DNA of 12,932 nt from JAUNBG01 sp964442735 (GCA_964442735.1 CAYUAP010000136.1:1-12932), one strand, 5' to 3'; shown: positions 1 to 7,715, numbered from the stretch's first letter. The notes: generated by a model from the sequence alone, not told the origin. Program-made: numbers and translations.

Positions 1-364
1 GGGAGCGCGGACGTCTCGTCCGCATCTCCGCAAAACAGGCGTCTCGCCTGTTTTGCCTCTATTCCAAAAAACATAAAGTTTTAACCATCTTTATCACAAA
101 AAAAACAATACCTGGGAGCACGAACGTCTCGTCCGCATCTCCGCAAAACAGGCGTCTCGCCTGTTTTGACTCTATTCCAAAAAACGTAAAGTTTTAACCA
201 TCTTTATCACAAAAAAAACAATACCTGGGAGCGCGGACGTCTCGTCCGCATCTCCGCAAAACAGGCGTCTCGCCTGTTTTGCCTCTATTCCAAAAAACAT
301 AAAGTTTTAACCATCTTTATCACAAAAAAAACAATACTTGGGAGCACGAACGTCTCGTCCGCAT
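1..364. repeat. 113-bp tandem array of two-hairpin repeat units (3.2 copies)
   Basis: Units run 1-113, 114-226 and 227-339, followed by a partial unit at 340-364. Each unit has a first hairpin (7-23 in unit 1: arm GCGGACG, loop TCT, arm CGTCCGC). A second, longer hairpin follows at 30-56, with arm GCAAAACAGGCG, loop TCT and the complementary arm. Then comes an A/T-rich filler ending in CAATACCT. Units 1 and 3 differ by one base, while unit 2 and the fragment of unit 4 share two G-to-A changes that break the first hairpin. The left edge is cut by the window, so the array may be longer. Function is unknown; the A-hairpin with its flanking A and T runs could terminate transcription in either direction. 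Confidence 0.95.
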
Positions 365-529
365 TGCCGGTTCCTCCCTTTTGTAATCAACTCTGTTTTG
401 TAATGTTCTGTAGTAAAATCCGGATCGATTTTCTACGACGGAATAAACATTCAAAATAATCAATGTCGATTTATACTAGACATAATACAAAAAAAATATA
501 ACGTGTATCCAATTTATAATTTATCAACT
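365..529. other. AT-rich intergenic stretch 3' of the DUF58 gene
   Basis: This 165-bp gap lies between the hairpin array and the TAG stop of the DUF58 gene. I see no open reading frame, no GC-rich hairpin with a T-run, and no RNA gene. The nearest hairpins that could end DUF58 transcription are those of the array to its left. Confidence 0.6.
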
Positions 530-2089
530 CTATAAAAGATGACGTGCTTTGACTTCAAGATATTTGTTGATTAAAGGGGCCGTTATATTCTCCGGGAAAA
601 GATCTAATGTCAGGGTACCACGTGCTGACAGTTCCTTTAGAACCTTGTATCGCCAATTGAGTATTTCTGCGGCGGCTCCCATTCGATAGATTTTTTTTAC
701 TGTTTGACCGAATAATAATTGATCGGTACCTGGTCGAGTCAAGTCAGTCGTACCGGGAGATAGCAATGCGTCCGTAGAAGAAACAGGACTGATATACTCT
801 TTATCGGCGGTTAACAGGGAATTTAACGGATCAAACAGGGTATGGTCTTTTAAAAAAAGGGCCAGAGGCAAATGTTTACCGGTTAATTTACAGAGATGTT
901 CCGATATTTGCGTACTATTACGTTCGTCAATAATATTTGTAATCAGAACAAGGAGCGAGCGTTTTCGACAGTGGGTTTCCAGATGGGCAAATGCCTGGTC
1001 ATATCGCGATTCCACTGGTTCCGGAAAAATATTAAAGGAACCATGTATTAAATGATTCATATGGAGCAGTCCCGGCTTGGGAACGATAAACTGTCGTACC
1101 TCTTCCGAAAAACAGATAAAACCGACTTCGTCTCCCTGCTTGAGGGCTATGTAGGAGAGCATCAACATGGAATTAAATGCGTAGTCCAAAAAAGAAAGCC
1201 CCTTCACCTGATTCATCATCATACGACCGGAATCGATCATAAAAATAATACGTTGTGATCGATTCATCTGGAAATCTTTAACGATCAGTTTATTGCGTCG
1301 GGCTGTTGCCTTCCAGTCAATGAATTTATATTGATCATCTGGTGTATAGTCCCGAAGACGTTCAAAATCATTATCAAGTCCAATACGCCGCGTTTTACGA
1401 AAACCAAGCTGATGAAGACGCTGGGTTCGTGCAAGAAGTTCATATTGACTGATCTGACGAAGGTCCGGATAGACATGAATATCGGTCTTTTCCGGCAGTT
1501 TTAGTTCCCGTTTCCATAATCGTATCAGTGAAAAAACAAACAGCCATATCGCTTCCAACTGAAAGGCTCCGCGAACCAATGGAATGAATTTGTAGTCCAA
1601 CTCCAACGAATTATTAGCCGGTATTAACTCCTCTTCTAAAAAAGCTCCTCCCTTGTTATCAAGTGATTCTATAACATCATCGGTAATCCAAACCCGACGA
1701 TTAAAACGACCATGATTCTCTATCTTTAAAAATACTTGATGTTCTCGTGCCAGTGACGCTACTCGTTCCGTCCTTCGGTGTACCTGAAATGGGTTGGTAA
1801 ACGCTACGGTTGCCATATCCAACAAGAGCAGAAGTAATATCATAAAATCAATAATTCGAATGGTCTGATATCCGTCTTGTATATCGAATAGAAAAAAGAA
1901 GAGCGAAAAAAAGATGGAAATAAAAAATAAAAGAACTGCCCTGCCGGTCGGCCAAATCTTCGCGTAAACAGAGATTATTACAATCGGAATCATTAGTAGT
2001 AGTGGCCAGATACCTGTAACAAAAACAAGCCAGCTTTCAATTGTTTTACTGTCAATGATACTGGCATCAGACCATAACTCGAAGAACAT
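530..2089 (-). CDS. DUF58 domain-containing membrane protein (vWA-like)
   Basis: The 519-residue product has three hydrophobic segments at its N-terminus (about 20-46, 51-70 and 79-98), so it is membrane anchored. A beta-rich linker follows, with the family's RG...VYPDL pattern at about 173-210. The DUF58 signature is at 246-265 (RDYTPDDQYKFIDWKATARR), and a von Willebrand A-like fold starts at 281. The metal-site motif is D286-S-G-R-M-M, so the second serine of a classical DxSxS site is missing; the DxGR form is, as far as I recall, seen in one DUF58 subgroup. The ATG is supported by GGGAG six bases upstream (2096-2100). DUF58 proteins usually sit beside MoxR ATPases and Bat-type vWA proteins; none is in this window. 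The exact role is unknown. The family call is strong. Confidence 0.9.
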   Translation of the reverse strand: MFFELWSDASIIDSKTIESWLVFVTGIWPLLLMIPIVIISVYAKIWPTGRAVLLFFISIFFSLFFFLFDIQDGYQTIRIIDFMILLLLLLDMATVAFTNPFQVHRRTERVASLAREHQVFLKIENHGRFNRRVWITDDVIESLDNKGGAFLEEELIPANNSLELDYKFIPLVRGAFQLEAIWLFVFSLIRLWKRELKLPEKTDIHVYPDLRQISQYELLARTQRLHQLGFRKTRRIGLDNDFERLRDYTPDDQYKFIDWKATARRNKLIVKDFQMNRSQRIIFMIDSGRMMMNQVKGLSFLDYAFNSMLMLSYIALKQGDEVGFICFSEEVRQFIVPKPGLLHMNHLIHGSFNIFPEPVESRYDQAFAHLETHCRKRSLLVLITNIIDERNSTQISEHLCKLTGKHLPLALFLKDHTLFDPLNSLLTADKEYISPVSSTDALLSPGTTDLTRPGTDQLLFGQTVKKIYRMGAAAEILNWRYKVLKELSARGTLTLDLFPENITAPLINKYLEVKARHLL

Positions 2090-2107
2090 AATCGACTCCC
2101 GATTCTG

Positions 2108-2130
2108 TTGGTTTTATTTGTTGGTTTTAT
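2108..2130. repeat. 13-bp tandem duplication upstream of the DUF58 gene
   Basis: TTGGTTTTAT occurs at 2108-2117 and again at 2121-2130 with a 13-bp period, in the leader of the DUF58 gene. It belongs to the same class of short duplications seen in other gaps of this window. I see no clear function. Confidence 0.6.
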
Positions 2131-2156
2131 ACTTTAGAACGTTATAAATGCAGCAT

Positions 2157-2367
2157 TTCCCGGGACACGCAGACGTCTCGTCCGCGTTCCAGTCAACTCC
2201 GTGTTTCAGGGAAATAAAACAGGCGAGACGCCTGTTTTCCCGGCAGTGCGGACGAGTCGTCCGCGTTCCAGTCAACTCCGTGTTTCAGGGGAATAAAACA
2301 GGCGAGACGCCTGTTTTCCCGGCAGTGCGGACGAGACGTCCGCGTTCCAGTCAACTCCGTGTTTCAG
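2157..2367. repeat. 79/80-bp tandem array of two-hairpin repeat units (about 2.6 copies)
   Basis: Equivalent bases recur at 2159, 2239 and 2318. The unit contains a GCGGACG-type hairpin, a conserved filler (GTTCCAGTCAACTCCG and onward to GTTTCAG) and a hairpin with arm AAAACAGGCG and loop AGA (2216-2238, with a second copy about 79 bp on). Compared with the 1-364 array, the unit is in the opposite orientation: the reverse complement of that array gives the same order of the two hairpins. The loop of the GCGGACG hairpin differs in the three copies: TCT, AGT and AGA. The array ends 12 bp from the MEMO-AMMECR1 stop codon and precedes the DUF58 gene, so it could act as a terminator or mRNA 3' end structure. 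Confidence 0.93.
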
Positions 2368-2379
2368 TGTTCACAACCA

Positions 2380-3741
2380 CTAGTCTTCTGTGATATAGTC
2401 TGTAGTAAAGACGTGTGCCTGAAATGTTTTGGAGAAGTGTGTTGGACTCATTCCCGCCTTAATTTTCAGGTTATACAGAAACTGTTCCTTGTCGGGAAGT
2501 TGCTCCCATACGGAAGGCAGATAGACGGCCCTCTGATATCCGTCAGAAATAATCAGACCATCTTTAAAGGGACGAACCTGGGCCAGCATCTCTGCTTCCG
2601 TCTTGAATTTCAAGGGAACCGGTTTACTCAAAATAGAAACCGATATCTTAATCTTCTCGAACTCCTTCTGTGTCAAGGGGTGAAAACGCGGATCATGAAA
2701 CGCGGCATTCCAGGAATTGGCGAGCAAGTCGTCAATAAAGGACTCTTGTGCTATAATGGAACCGATACATCCGCGAAGATTACCGTTCAATTCAAGGGTT
2801 ACGAAACAGGCCCCCCATTCTTCAAAAACCGCCGGTATGTACGACAGAGCCTTTTTGTCTATTCTTCCTGAATTATTCAGTCCGAAGGAAATACTTTTGC
2901 GAACCCATTCCAGTATTCGTTTCGAATAATATTGCTTTAAATACTGTTCTTTTGTCCCTTCATAAAGAAACCAACTCCCATAACCGACTACACGTGTATT
3001 ATCTCCTGTCCGATCCCCGGAATTAAACATACCTGCTCGAATAAAGGAATACTTCCGCTTTTGCGCAAAAAGAAGACCACCACGAATACCATATCCGCCA
3101 CAGGCCTGGTCACGTTGAAATTGAACTTCGTCGTTCGATTCGATCATTTGCGCCGTTATCAGATCGAGACGACGTGCATCCGTCAACGTTAAAAAATGAC
3201 TCAAGTCGGACGATAGAATAAAAGCGTTTTGAGGATCGTCGTAAAAACGTTCGAGTACTTCCATGATTTTGCCGGGTACAACCTGCCCAACTAAAATCGG
3301 AACAATCTTGACTCCTTCCGGAAACCTGTATTGAACAAAGGGGACTTCTACCTCCACTGCGTGTTCCGGTGTAAACGCTTCGTCAAAATAATGACATGAT
3401 ATTTCCGACTCCAATATTTTATAAATATCTGTATTTAAATCGATATTTCCAATCGGTGTATTCCACTGTTCGTAACTTGAGAGTGCCAGTCCTATAAAAC
3501 CGACATGATGCGATGGGGCTATAATAAAGATATTCTTGACATCATTCGGCAGATATTGAACACTTTCGGCCATTAAGGGACCCGAATAAATATATCCGGC
3601 ATGTGGAGCAATTACCAATCGACTGGTCGCCTCGGTATCTCTTTTACAATCCGCTACAAATTGCCCCAATTGTTTTGTTAAGGCGTCTTTATCGGCTGTA
3701 TAAAATTGACCTGCTACTGATGCTTTTTTTATTTTTACCAT
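2380..3741 (-). CDS. MEMO-AMMECR1 fusion (AmmeMemoRadiSam proteins B and A)
   Basis: This 453-residue protein joins two conserved domains usually encoded separately. Residues 1 to about 262 are MEMO-like, related in fold to class III extradiol dioxygenases (LigB). The opening AGQFY, H47 in APHAGY, H78/H79 in APSHHVGF, D179 and H182 in SSDLSHF, and C214 in ACGGYG match the likely metal-site positions of the family. Residues about 268-450 are AMMECR1, with its hallmark LRGCIG at 322-327 and the NAAFHDPRF segment at 346-353. MEMO, AMMECR1 and a radical SAM enzyme form the AmmeMemoRadiSam set, whose biochemical role is unsettled; the radical SAM partner is not in this window. The ATG has GGGAG six bases upstream (3748-3752). 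The gene starts 28 bp after the CHAT gene stop, so the two are probably cotranscribed. It appears cytoplasmic, with no signal peptide. Confidence 0.93.
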   Translation of the reverse strand: MVKIKKASVAGQFYTADKDALTKQLGQFVADCKRDTEATSRLVIAPHAGYIYSGPLMAESVQYLPNDVKNIFIIAPSHHVGFIGLALSSYEQWNTPIGNIDLNTDIYKILESEISCHYFDEAFTPEHAVEVEVPFVQYRFPEGVKIVPILVGQVVPGKIMEVLERFYDDPQNAFILSSDLSHFLTLTDARRLDLITAQMIESNDEVQFQRDQACGGYGIRGGLLFAQKRKYSFIRAGMFNSGDRTGDNTRVVGYGSWFLYEGTKEQYLKQYYSKRILEWVRKSISFGLNNSGRIDKKALSYIPAVFEEWGACFVTLELNGNLRGCIGSIIAQESFIDDLLANSWNAAFHDPRFHPLTQKEFEKIKISVSILSKPVPLKFKTEAEMLAQVRPFKDGLIISDGYQRAVYLPSVWEQLPDKEQFLYNLKIKAGMSPTHFSKTFQAHVFTTDYITED

Positions 3742-3769
3742 ATTTCTCTCCCTTTACTTCGAGTTTCTA

Positions 3770-6700
3770 TCAGTCTTTTTTATAAAAATCATCCGCTTCA
3801 TCATCTTCTTTTTTCAAGGAATCATCGGTGACCGGACGTGGACCAGAGGTCGTTGATTTTTTCTCGACCGTTTTATTATCTTTTGTTTTATTATCTTTTG
3901 TTTTACTATCTTTTGTTTTATCTGAAGTCTTTTCCCCGGTATCAGGGGCGTCTTTTTTCGATTCCGCTTTATCGGGTTTTGTGTCTGGTTTTAATTTTAT
4001 AACGGGAACAACTCCTCCACTAGTCTGATTTTCGTCTATTTGTCCCGATCCTGTACCTTCTTTAGGAATGGCAGTACCTTCGACCGGTTTGTCGGTCGGA
4101 ATAGTTTGTTGTTTAACAGGATCAGACATCTCCACTTTATTGGGAACTTTTGTATTGGAATCTGAACTGGTTGTATCATTCGGATTGACAGGGGGCGTTG
4201 AACCATCCCCTTCTTCCGGCAATGGTTCACCTGCATCGATCAGCATGAAGGAACTCCAGAAGAAAGGATGTTTGACCGTTAACGGTCCCAGTTTCGAACT
4301 CGGTTTGGACAAACGCGGTTCTTCTTTAGCGATCAGGGGTGTATCCTGAATGGCAACAACACTCTCCTTCCAAGCTTTCTCCATGGGCATGGTCAGTTGA
4401 TTTTTCATAAAGGAATTGACCAGATCATAGGAAGAACGTCCTCCGACACGCCATCGGCTAATGAGAATCGTTTCCGCGCCAGTTGATTTCAGGGTTAGAA
4501 TTGGAATAAAGAATTCGTTTCCGTTACCTCCATTTTTCAAGGCGTTTTCGGCCATGGAACGAAAACCGGGGAAAACCATTAGCCGTGGAGCCCCCCAAGG
4601 CAAATACCCCCAGGCGTTCACCGAATTACTGCCCGGGTGACTATCGGCTGTAAAAGGAATCCAATTTGCTTTTGCTCCCATTATTTCGTTGAAAACAATT
4701 AACCGTTTAAGACGTGGCGCGAGAATCGCACTGGAGACATCCAGCGATTCCGGCTGGAATACTTCAACGTTCTGTATGACAGTCGCTAGTCGAGACAGTT
4801 CCTCCGTCATGATTTTTTCAGATGTTTTTGGAAACAACTGGCCGGGCACAACCGTAGTATCGACAAACATGTCCCGTCCTGATTTTCCCGGAAGTGCCAG
4901 CCCCACAACGGGCGCGTAACGTATCGTTAAGTCCGAATTCAGCAGAAGGGGAACATTCTCCGTTTTATTGACGGCTACGGAAATAGCCTCAAAAGGTAAA
5001 TACCATAGAGTCGAATCCGGTACAATTATCAGTTTTTTGAAAACGGTCGAAAAACGTGGCGCGTTCGACGAAGGATCGCCCAAAAGCGATTCGAGTAATT
5101 CTTTTCCGGTTTTCTTCCATTCATCCTTGGATAAATCTTCGGCGGGAAATTCTTTTTTTCCATCGGTACATCCCAAGGTCTTCAGAAACACGGCAACGGC
5201 GGAAGCAACCTTTGGGGACGGTCCGATTCGCCAAAAATCATAGACTTCCGGTGTAATCATAAACCCGAAAATTTCACCTCGGGCCTCCAAAAAGGAGAGA
5301 ATACACCAGTCTTTTCCCAATTTGGCTTGAACCGTTTTAACGGGTAAAACCGGTGGAAATAACTGTGGTACATTTATCCGCCCAGCAGCTAGAAAACGAA
5401 GTTGTGCTTCCTGGACCATGGCGGCTTCGGCATATTGTTGAAGAAGTGTCTTTTGAAGTTTCCGTTCGTCGTCTGTCTTGGGAATTATGGGAATTTTATG
5501 AAGTTTGGATTCAAGATCGGTTAGTTCCCGTGCCTTTTCCTGAAGAGAGGGATTCTCCAGAAAAAAATTCTGTCGAACAAGACGAATCTCGTCCGGTAAT
5601 ACTTTTTCCGAGGCTCCTGCCATATAGCGAAGCGAGGAAAGTCGTCCGCCCATAAACTGTTCCTGATAAAAACGCTGACGGCGAATCTTCTCCGCCATTT
5701 CGAACGCCTTGTCCTTGAGATCCCGTTCCACTAAAAGAAGAAATAATTGTTCATAGGCTCCAGCCATGGGCGTTACCTGTACCGCAAATGTATCCATAGG
5801 CATGGTACCCCAGTCAAGATTATTCGGGTCTCGCAACAGTTTTTCATAAAGGTCTGTCGCGTTACGAACGGTAAAATTACCGGAAGTGGATATGGCTCCC
5901 GACCGTGTTAATTTATCCAGAATCGCTAATTGAAACAGCCAGGGTGATCGATATCGTATTCCTTCGATCATTTTTTGCATGGCCAGGTCTCCTTCGTCCA
6001 GATGACCCTGTGCATAGGCAAGGAGTGCCTGAAGGTAATTCCATCGGTCTGCCAAACGACTATTGCGTATGGCACGACTCTCCATCATACGATTTAAAAA
6101 AAGGAGACCACTGGACGCTGTTTTTAAATTATTGGCCAGAATCATGTTTTCCATGATCTCTTCCCCCAGCGCTATTTGCAAACTACGCAGGGTTTTATTC
6201 GTTTTTACCCAATTGAACGCCGATTGAAGGGCCAAATCAGGCGTTTTGGGATCCAAGGTCTTCTTCAGACTGGAATACATACAGAGCGCATCCTGAACCA
6301 GAATATAATCCTGATAATGAAATGCCGATATGGAGGATTCAAAAAAGTACTCTATGGCCTCCTTCGCTTTATCGGAATCGATGGCCAAACGACCAAGTTC
6401 ATATAGAGCAACTCCCGTTAAACTGTGATCGTATTGTCCGGCCATTAACAGGCAGTCTTTAAAACAGTTGGCGGCTTCCGTTTTTTTACCGGCTCCTTCC
6501 AACGCCAAACCAAACAGAACGTCAATCCAGGTAATGGACCAATGATTTGGTGGAATGGAACGAACGGCAAAAACCTTGAGTATTTTGGGGGTCATGGGGT
6601 CAAACTCAACCATGGGCCCTAATATATCCAGACGACGACGCAGGGAAAGCGCTAGACATTTGAGAATCTCCAAGGGAGCAATTCGGATTCGATGGACCGG

Positions 6701-7195
6701 TGTAATCAGTCCACCCTGCTTTAATCGAGATTCCGTTAAAATATCACCAACCGTCATAGATGCGCCAGCCGGTAAAATACCCAATGGGGATTTTCGATTG
6801 CCCGGTCCCCAGGGAATTGTCGGACGTACATTCGGACGAACACCAATAGGATATTCTACTCGGGAAAGCCAAGCCGAATATTGAATATGAAGATCAATTG
6901 CGTTATTAAAACAGTCTAATGCCTCCTGAAATTTTCCCGACATATAATAGGATTCACCCATCATGGCATAATAACAGATAGAATCTATCCATCGTACCGA
7001 TCCCAATTTTACCGATAGGTTCAATTCCGTTTGAAAAAATTCAAGTGCCCCTTCAGGATTTGCCTGATGAAGATAGTCATAACCATGAAAATATCGGTCG
7101 GATGGAACCGGTCCATTTTGGGCAAAAAGAGTTCCCTCCCACGCCAAAAAAAGAATCAAAAAAGTTATGATGGAAGAATAAAATGTTCTGCCCAT
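3770..7195 (-). CDS. exported TPR and CHAT (caspase-like) domain protein, probably catalytically inactive
   Basis: I place the start at the ATG at 7195, giving 1141 residues; an in-frame GTG at 7207 adds four, and residue numbers here count from it. A signal peptide spans about 5-30 (hydrophobic ITFLILFLAW, then TLFAQ). TPR-like helical pairs lie at about 73-107, 227-257 and 264-294, with a proline-rich insert at about 119-150. The CHAT domain covers about 620-991, recognised from LIIVPDSTLWYLPFEAI (726-742), GAETILISRW (910-919) and HPFFWSSFMLID (980-991). By eye, the CHAT active-site His motif aligns with LIVFNEI and the LSAC motif with VFPGF (878-882), so His and Cys both appear to be absent. 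A charged, probably disordered tail (992-1145) contains 5-residue repeats. TPR/CHAT proteins are often peptidases or scaffolds; here a binding role outside the cytoplasm is more likely. It is the first gene of the probable operon with MEMO-AMMECR1. Confidence 0.88.
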   Translation of the reverse strand: MGRTFYSSIITFLILFLAWEGTLFAQNGPVPSDRYFHGYDYLHQANPEGALEFFQTELNLSVKLGSVRWIDSICYYAMMGESYYMSGKFQEALDCFNNAIDLHIQYSAWLSRVEYPIGVRPNVRPTIPWGPGNRKSPLGILPAGASMTVGDILTESRLKQGGLITPVHRIRIAPLEILKCLALSLRRRLDILGPMVEFDPMTPKILKVFAVRSIPPNHWSITWIDVLFGLALEGAGKKTEAANCFKDCLLMAGQYDHSLTGVALYELGRLAIDSDKAKEAIEYFFESSISAFHYQDYILVQDALCMYSSLKKTLDPKTPDLALQSAFNWVKTNKTLRSLQIALGEEIMENMILANNLKTASSGLLFLNRMMESRAIRNSRLADRWNYLQALLAYAQGHLDEGDLAMQKMIEGIRYRSPWLFQLAILDKLTRSGAISTSGNFTVRNATDLYEKLLRDPNNLDWGTMPMDTFAVQVTPMAGAYEQLFLLLVERDLKDKAFEMAEKIRRQRFYQEQFMGGRLSSLRYMAGASEKVLPDEIRLVRQNFFLENPSLQEKARELTDLESKLHKIPIIPKTDDERKLQKTLLQQYAEAAMVQEAQLRFLAAGRINVPQLFPPVLPVKTVQAKLGKDWCILSFLEARGEIFGFMITPEVYDFWRIGPSPKVASAVAVFLKTLGCTDGKKEFPAEDLSKDEWKKTGKELLESLLGDPSSNAPRFSTVFKKLIIVPDSTLWYLPFEAISVAVNKTENVPLLLNSDLTIRYAPVVGLALPGKSGRDMFVDTTVVPGQLFPKTSEKIMTEELSRLATVIQNVEVFQPESLDVSSAILAPRLKRLIVFNEIMGAKANWIPFTADSHPGSNSVNAWGYLPWGAPRLMVFPGFRSMAENALKNGGNGNEFFIPILTLKSTGAETILISRWRVGGRSSYDLVNSFMKNQLTMPMEKAWKESVVAIQDTPLIAKEEPRLSKPSSKLGPLTVKHPFFWSSFMLIDAGEPLPEEGDGSTPPVNPNDTTSSDSNTKVPNKVEMSDPVKQQTIPTDKPVEGTAIPKEGTGSGQIDENQTSGGVVPVIKLKPDTKPDKAESKKDAPDTGEKTSDKTKDSKTKDNKTKDNKTVEKKSTTSGPRPVTDDSLKKEDDEADDFYKKD
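3871..3918. repeat. 15-bp coding tandem repeat in the CHAT protein tail
   Basis: Three copies at 3871-3885, 3886-3900 and 3901-3915, plus the start of a fourth, read TTTTATTATCTTTTG on the plus strand, with one change in the third. On the coding strand they specify a 5-residue repeat of the type KTKDN or KTKDS within a Lys/Asp/Thr-rich tail. The near identity points to recent slippage expansion. Confidence 0.9.
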
Positions 7196-7204
7196 TTGTA
7201 TATT

Positions 7205-7210
7205 CACCTT
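7205..7210 (-). promoter_or_regulatory. ribosome binding site deciding the CHAT gene start
   Basis: On the minus strand AAGGTG stands nine bases before the ATG at 7195. The alternative GTG at 7207 is part of this same AAGGTG and has no other purine-rich site at the right distance. This favours the ATG start and a protein of 1141 residues. Confidence 0.6.
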
Positions 7211-7307
7211 GTACTGTATTGGTTTTATCGATAATTGGTACTTTTACTCCCAATTTTCAGCAAGGAACTTTGTTGATCCCCACTGACCATAAATTCCCCT
7301 CTTTTGG

Positions 7308-7337
7308 ATTATATACAAAATGAATCGTTTATGTTAG
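7308..7337 (-). promoter_or_regulatory. possible sigma-70-type promoter of the CHAT-MEMO operon
   Basis: On the minus strand a perfect TATAAT (7308-7313) is preceded by CTAACA (7332-7337, 4 of 6 matches to TTGACA) with an 18-bp spacer. It lies about 110 bp upstream of the CHAT ATG. In AT-rich DNA such matches arise by chance, so this is tentative. Confidence 0.35.
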
Positions 7338-7393
7338 ACTCTATTTTCATTTTTAGAATATTTTTATCGGAAAAGAAGAAATCCATTCCCTTT

Positions 7394-7459
7394 TTTCGGA
7401 CCCTCCTGTAATTTCGGACACTCCTGTAATATTATACTCCATTAATATTATACTCCATT
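7394..7459. repeat. adjacent 18-bp and 16-bp tandem duplications
   Basis: An 18-bp unit (TTTCGGACCCTCCTGTAA) occurs at 7394-7411 and, with one change, at 7412-7429. Overlapping its end, a 16-bp unit (AATATTATACTCCATT) occurs at 7428-7443 and 7444-7459, followed by part of a third copy (TACTCC). They lie in the 600-bp gap between the DUF1559 and CHAT genes. Confidence 0.85.
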
Positions 7460-7509
7460 GTACTCCGGATCCCGGACTAATAAAAGAATGGTAATATCCA
7501 AACCGACTA

Positions 7510-7537
7510 CCTGCTATAAAAAACCTGCTATAAAAAA
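7510..7537. repeat. 14-bp tandem duplication
   Basis: CCTGCTATAAAAAA is present twice, at 7510-7523 and 7524-7537, with no difference between the copies. It is in the same non-coding gap as the neighbouring duplications. Confidence 0.85.
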
Positions 7538-7583
7538 TCATCTTCAAAACGTACTCCAGCCTCAAGCTATTGACGATAAAAAA

Positions 7584-7678
7584 CAGTCTCCCGCAATAAA
7601 AACAGTCTCCCGCAATAAAAACAGTCTCCCGCAATAAAAACAGCCCCCGCGATAAAAGACAGTCGCCGCAATAAAAGA
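7584..7678. repeat. 19-bp tandem array, five copies
   Basis: Five 19-bp copies start at 7584, 7603, 7622, 7641 and 7660. The first three are identical (CAGTCTCCCGCAATAAAAA), and the last two carry a few substitutions such as CAGCCCCCGCG and CAGTCGCCGCA. The array lies in the 600-bp gap between the DUF1559 stop and the CHAT start. The units have no internal palindrome and no unique spacers, so this is not a CRISPR. It could be an iterated protein-binding site or simply slippage product. The rest of the 7208-7802 gap holds only the other duplications listed and the tentative promoter. Confidence 0.92.
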
Positions 7679-7715
7679 CGGAAATAGTCCTGCATTGTTA
7701 CACGTCCTTCCAACT

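Noticed and set aside
1..364. CRISPR array
   Set aside because: The whole 113-bp unit repeats, including the part that would be spacer; units contain internal hairpins, and no cas gene is present.
1..2367. Integron attC sites
   Set aside because: The palindromes follow genes, but the RYYYAAC/GTTRRRY core sites of attC are not arranged around them, no integrase is present, and the genes do not form a cassette array.
2148..2393. Plus-strand 81-codon open frame
   Set aside because: It is mostly the hairpin array translated; the product has no domain and the frame runs into the antisense of the MEMO-AMMECR1 gene.
3828..4349. Plus-strand frames opposite the CHAT tail
   Set aside because: They are low-complexity shadows of the repeat-rich minus-strand coding sequence.
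7353..7634. Minus-strand 93-codon open frame
   Set aside because: It consists largely of the 14-19 bp tandem duplications, lacks a domain and does not look like real coding sequence.
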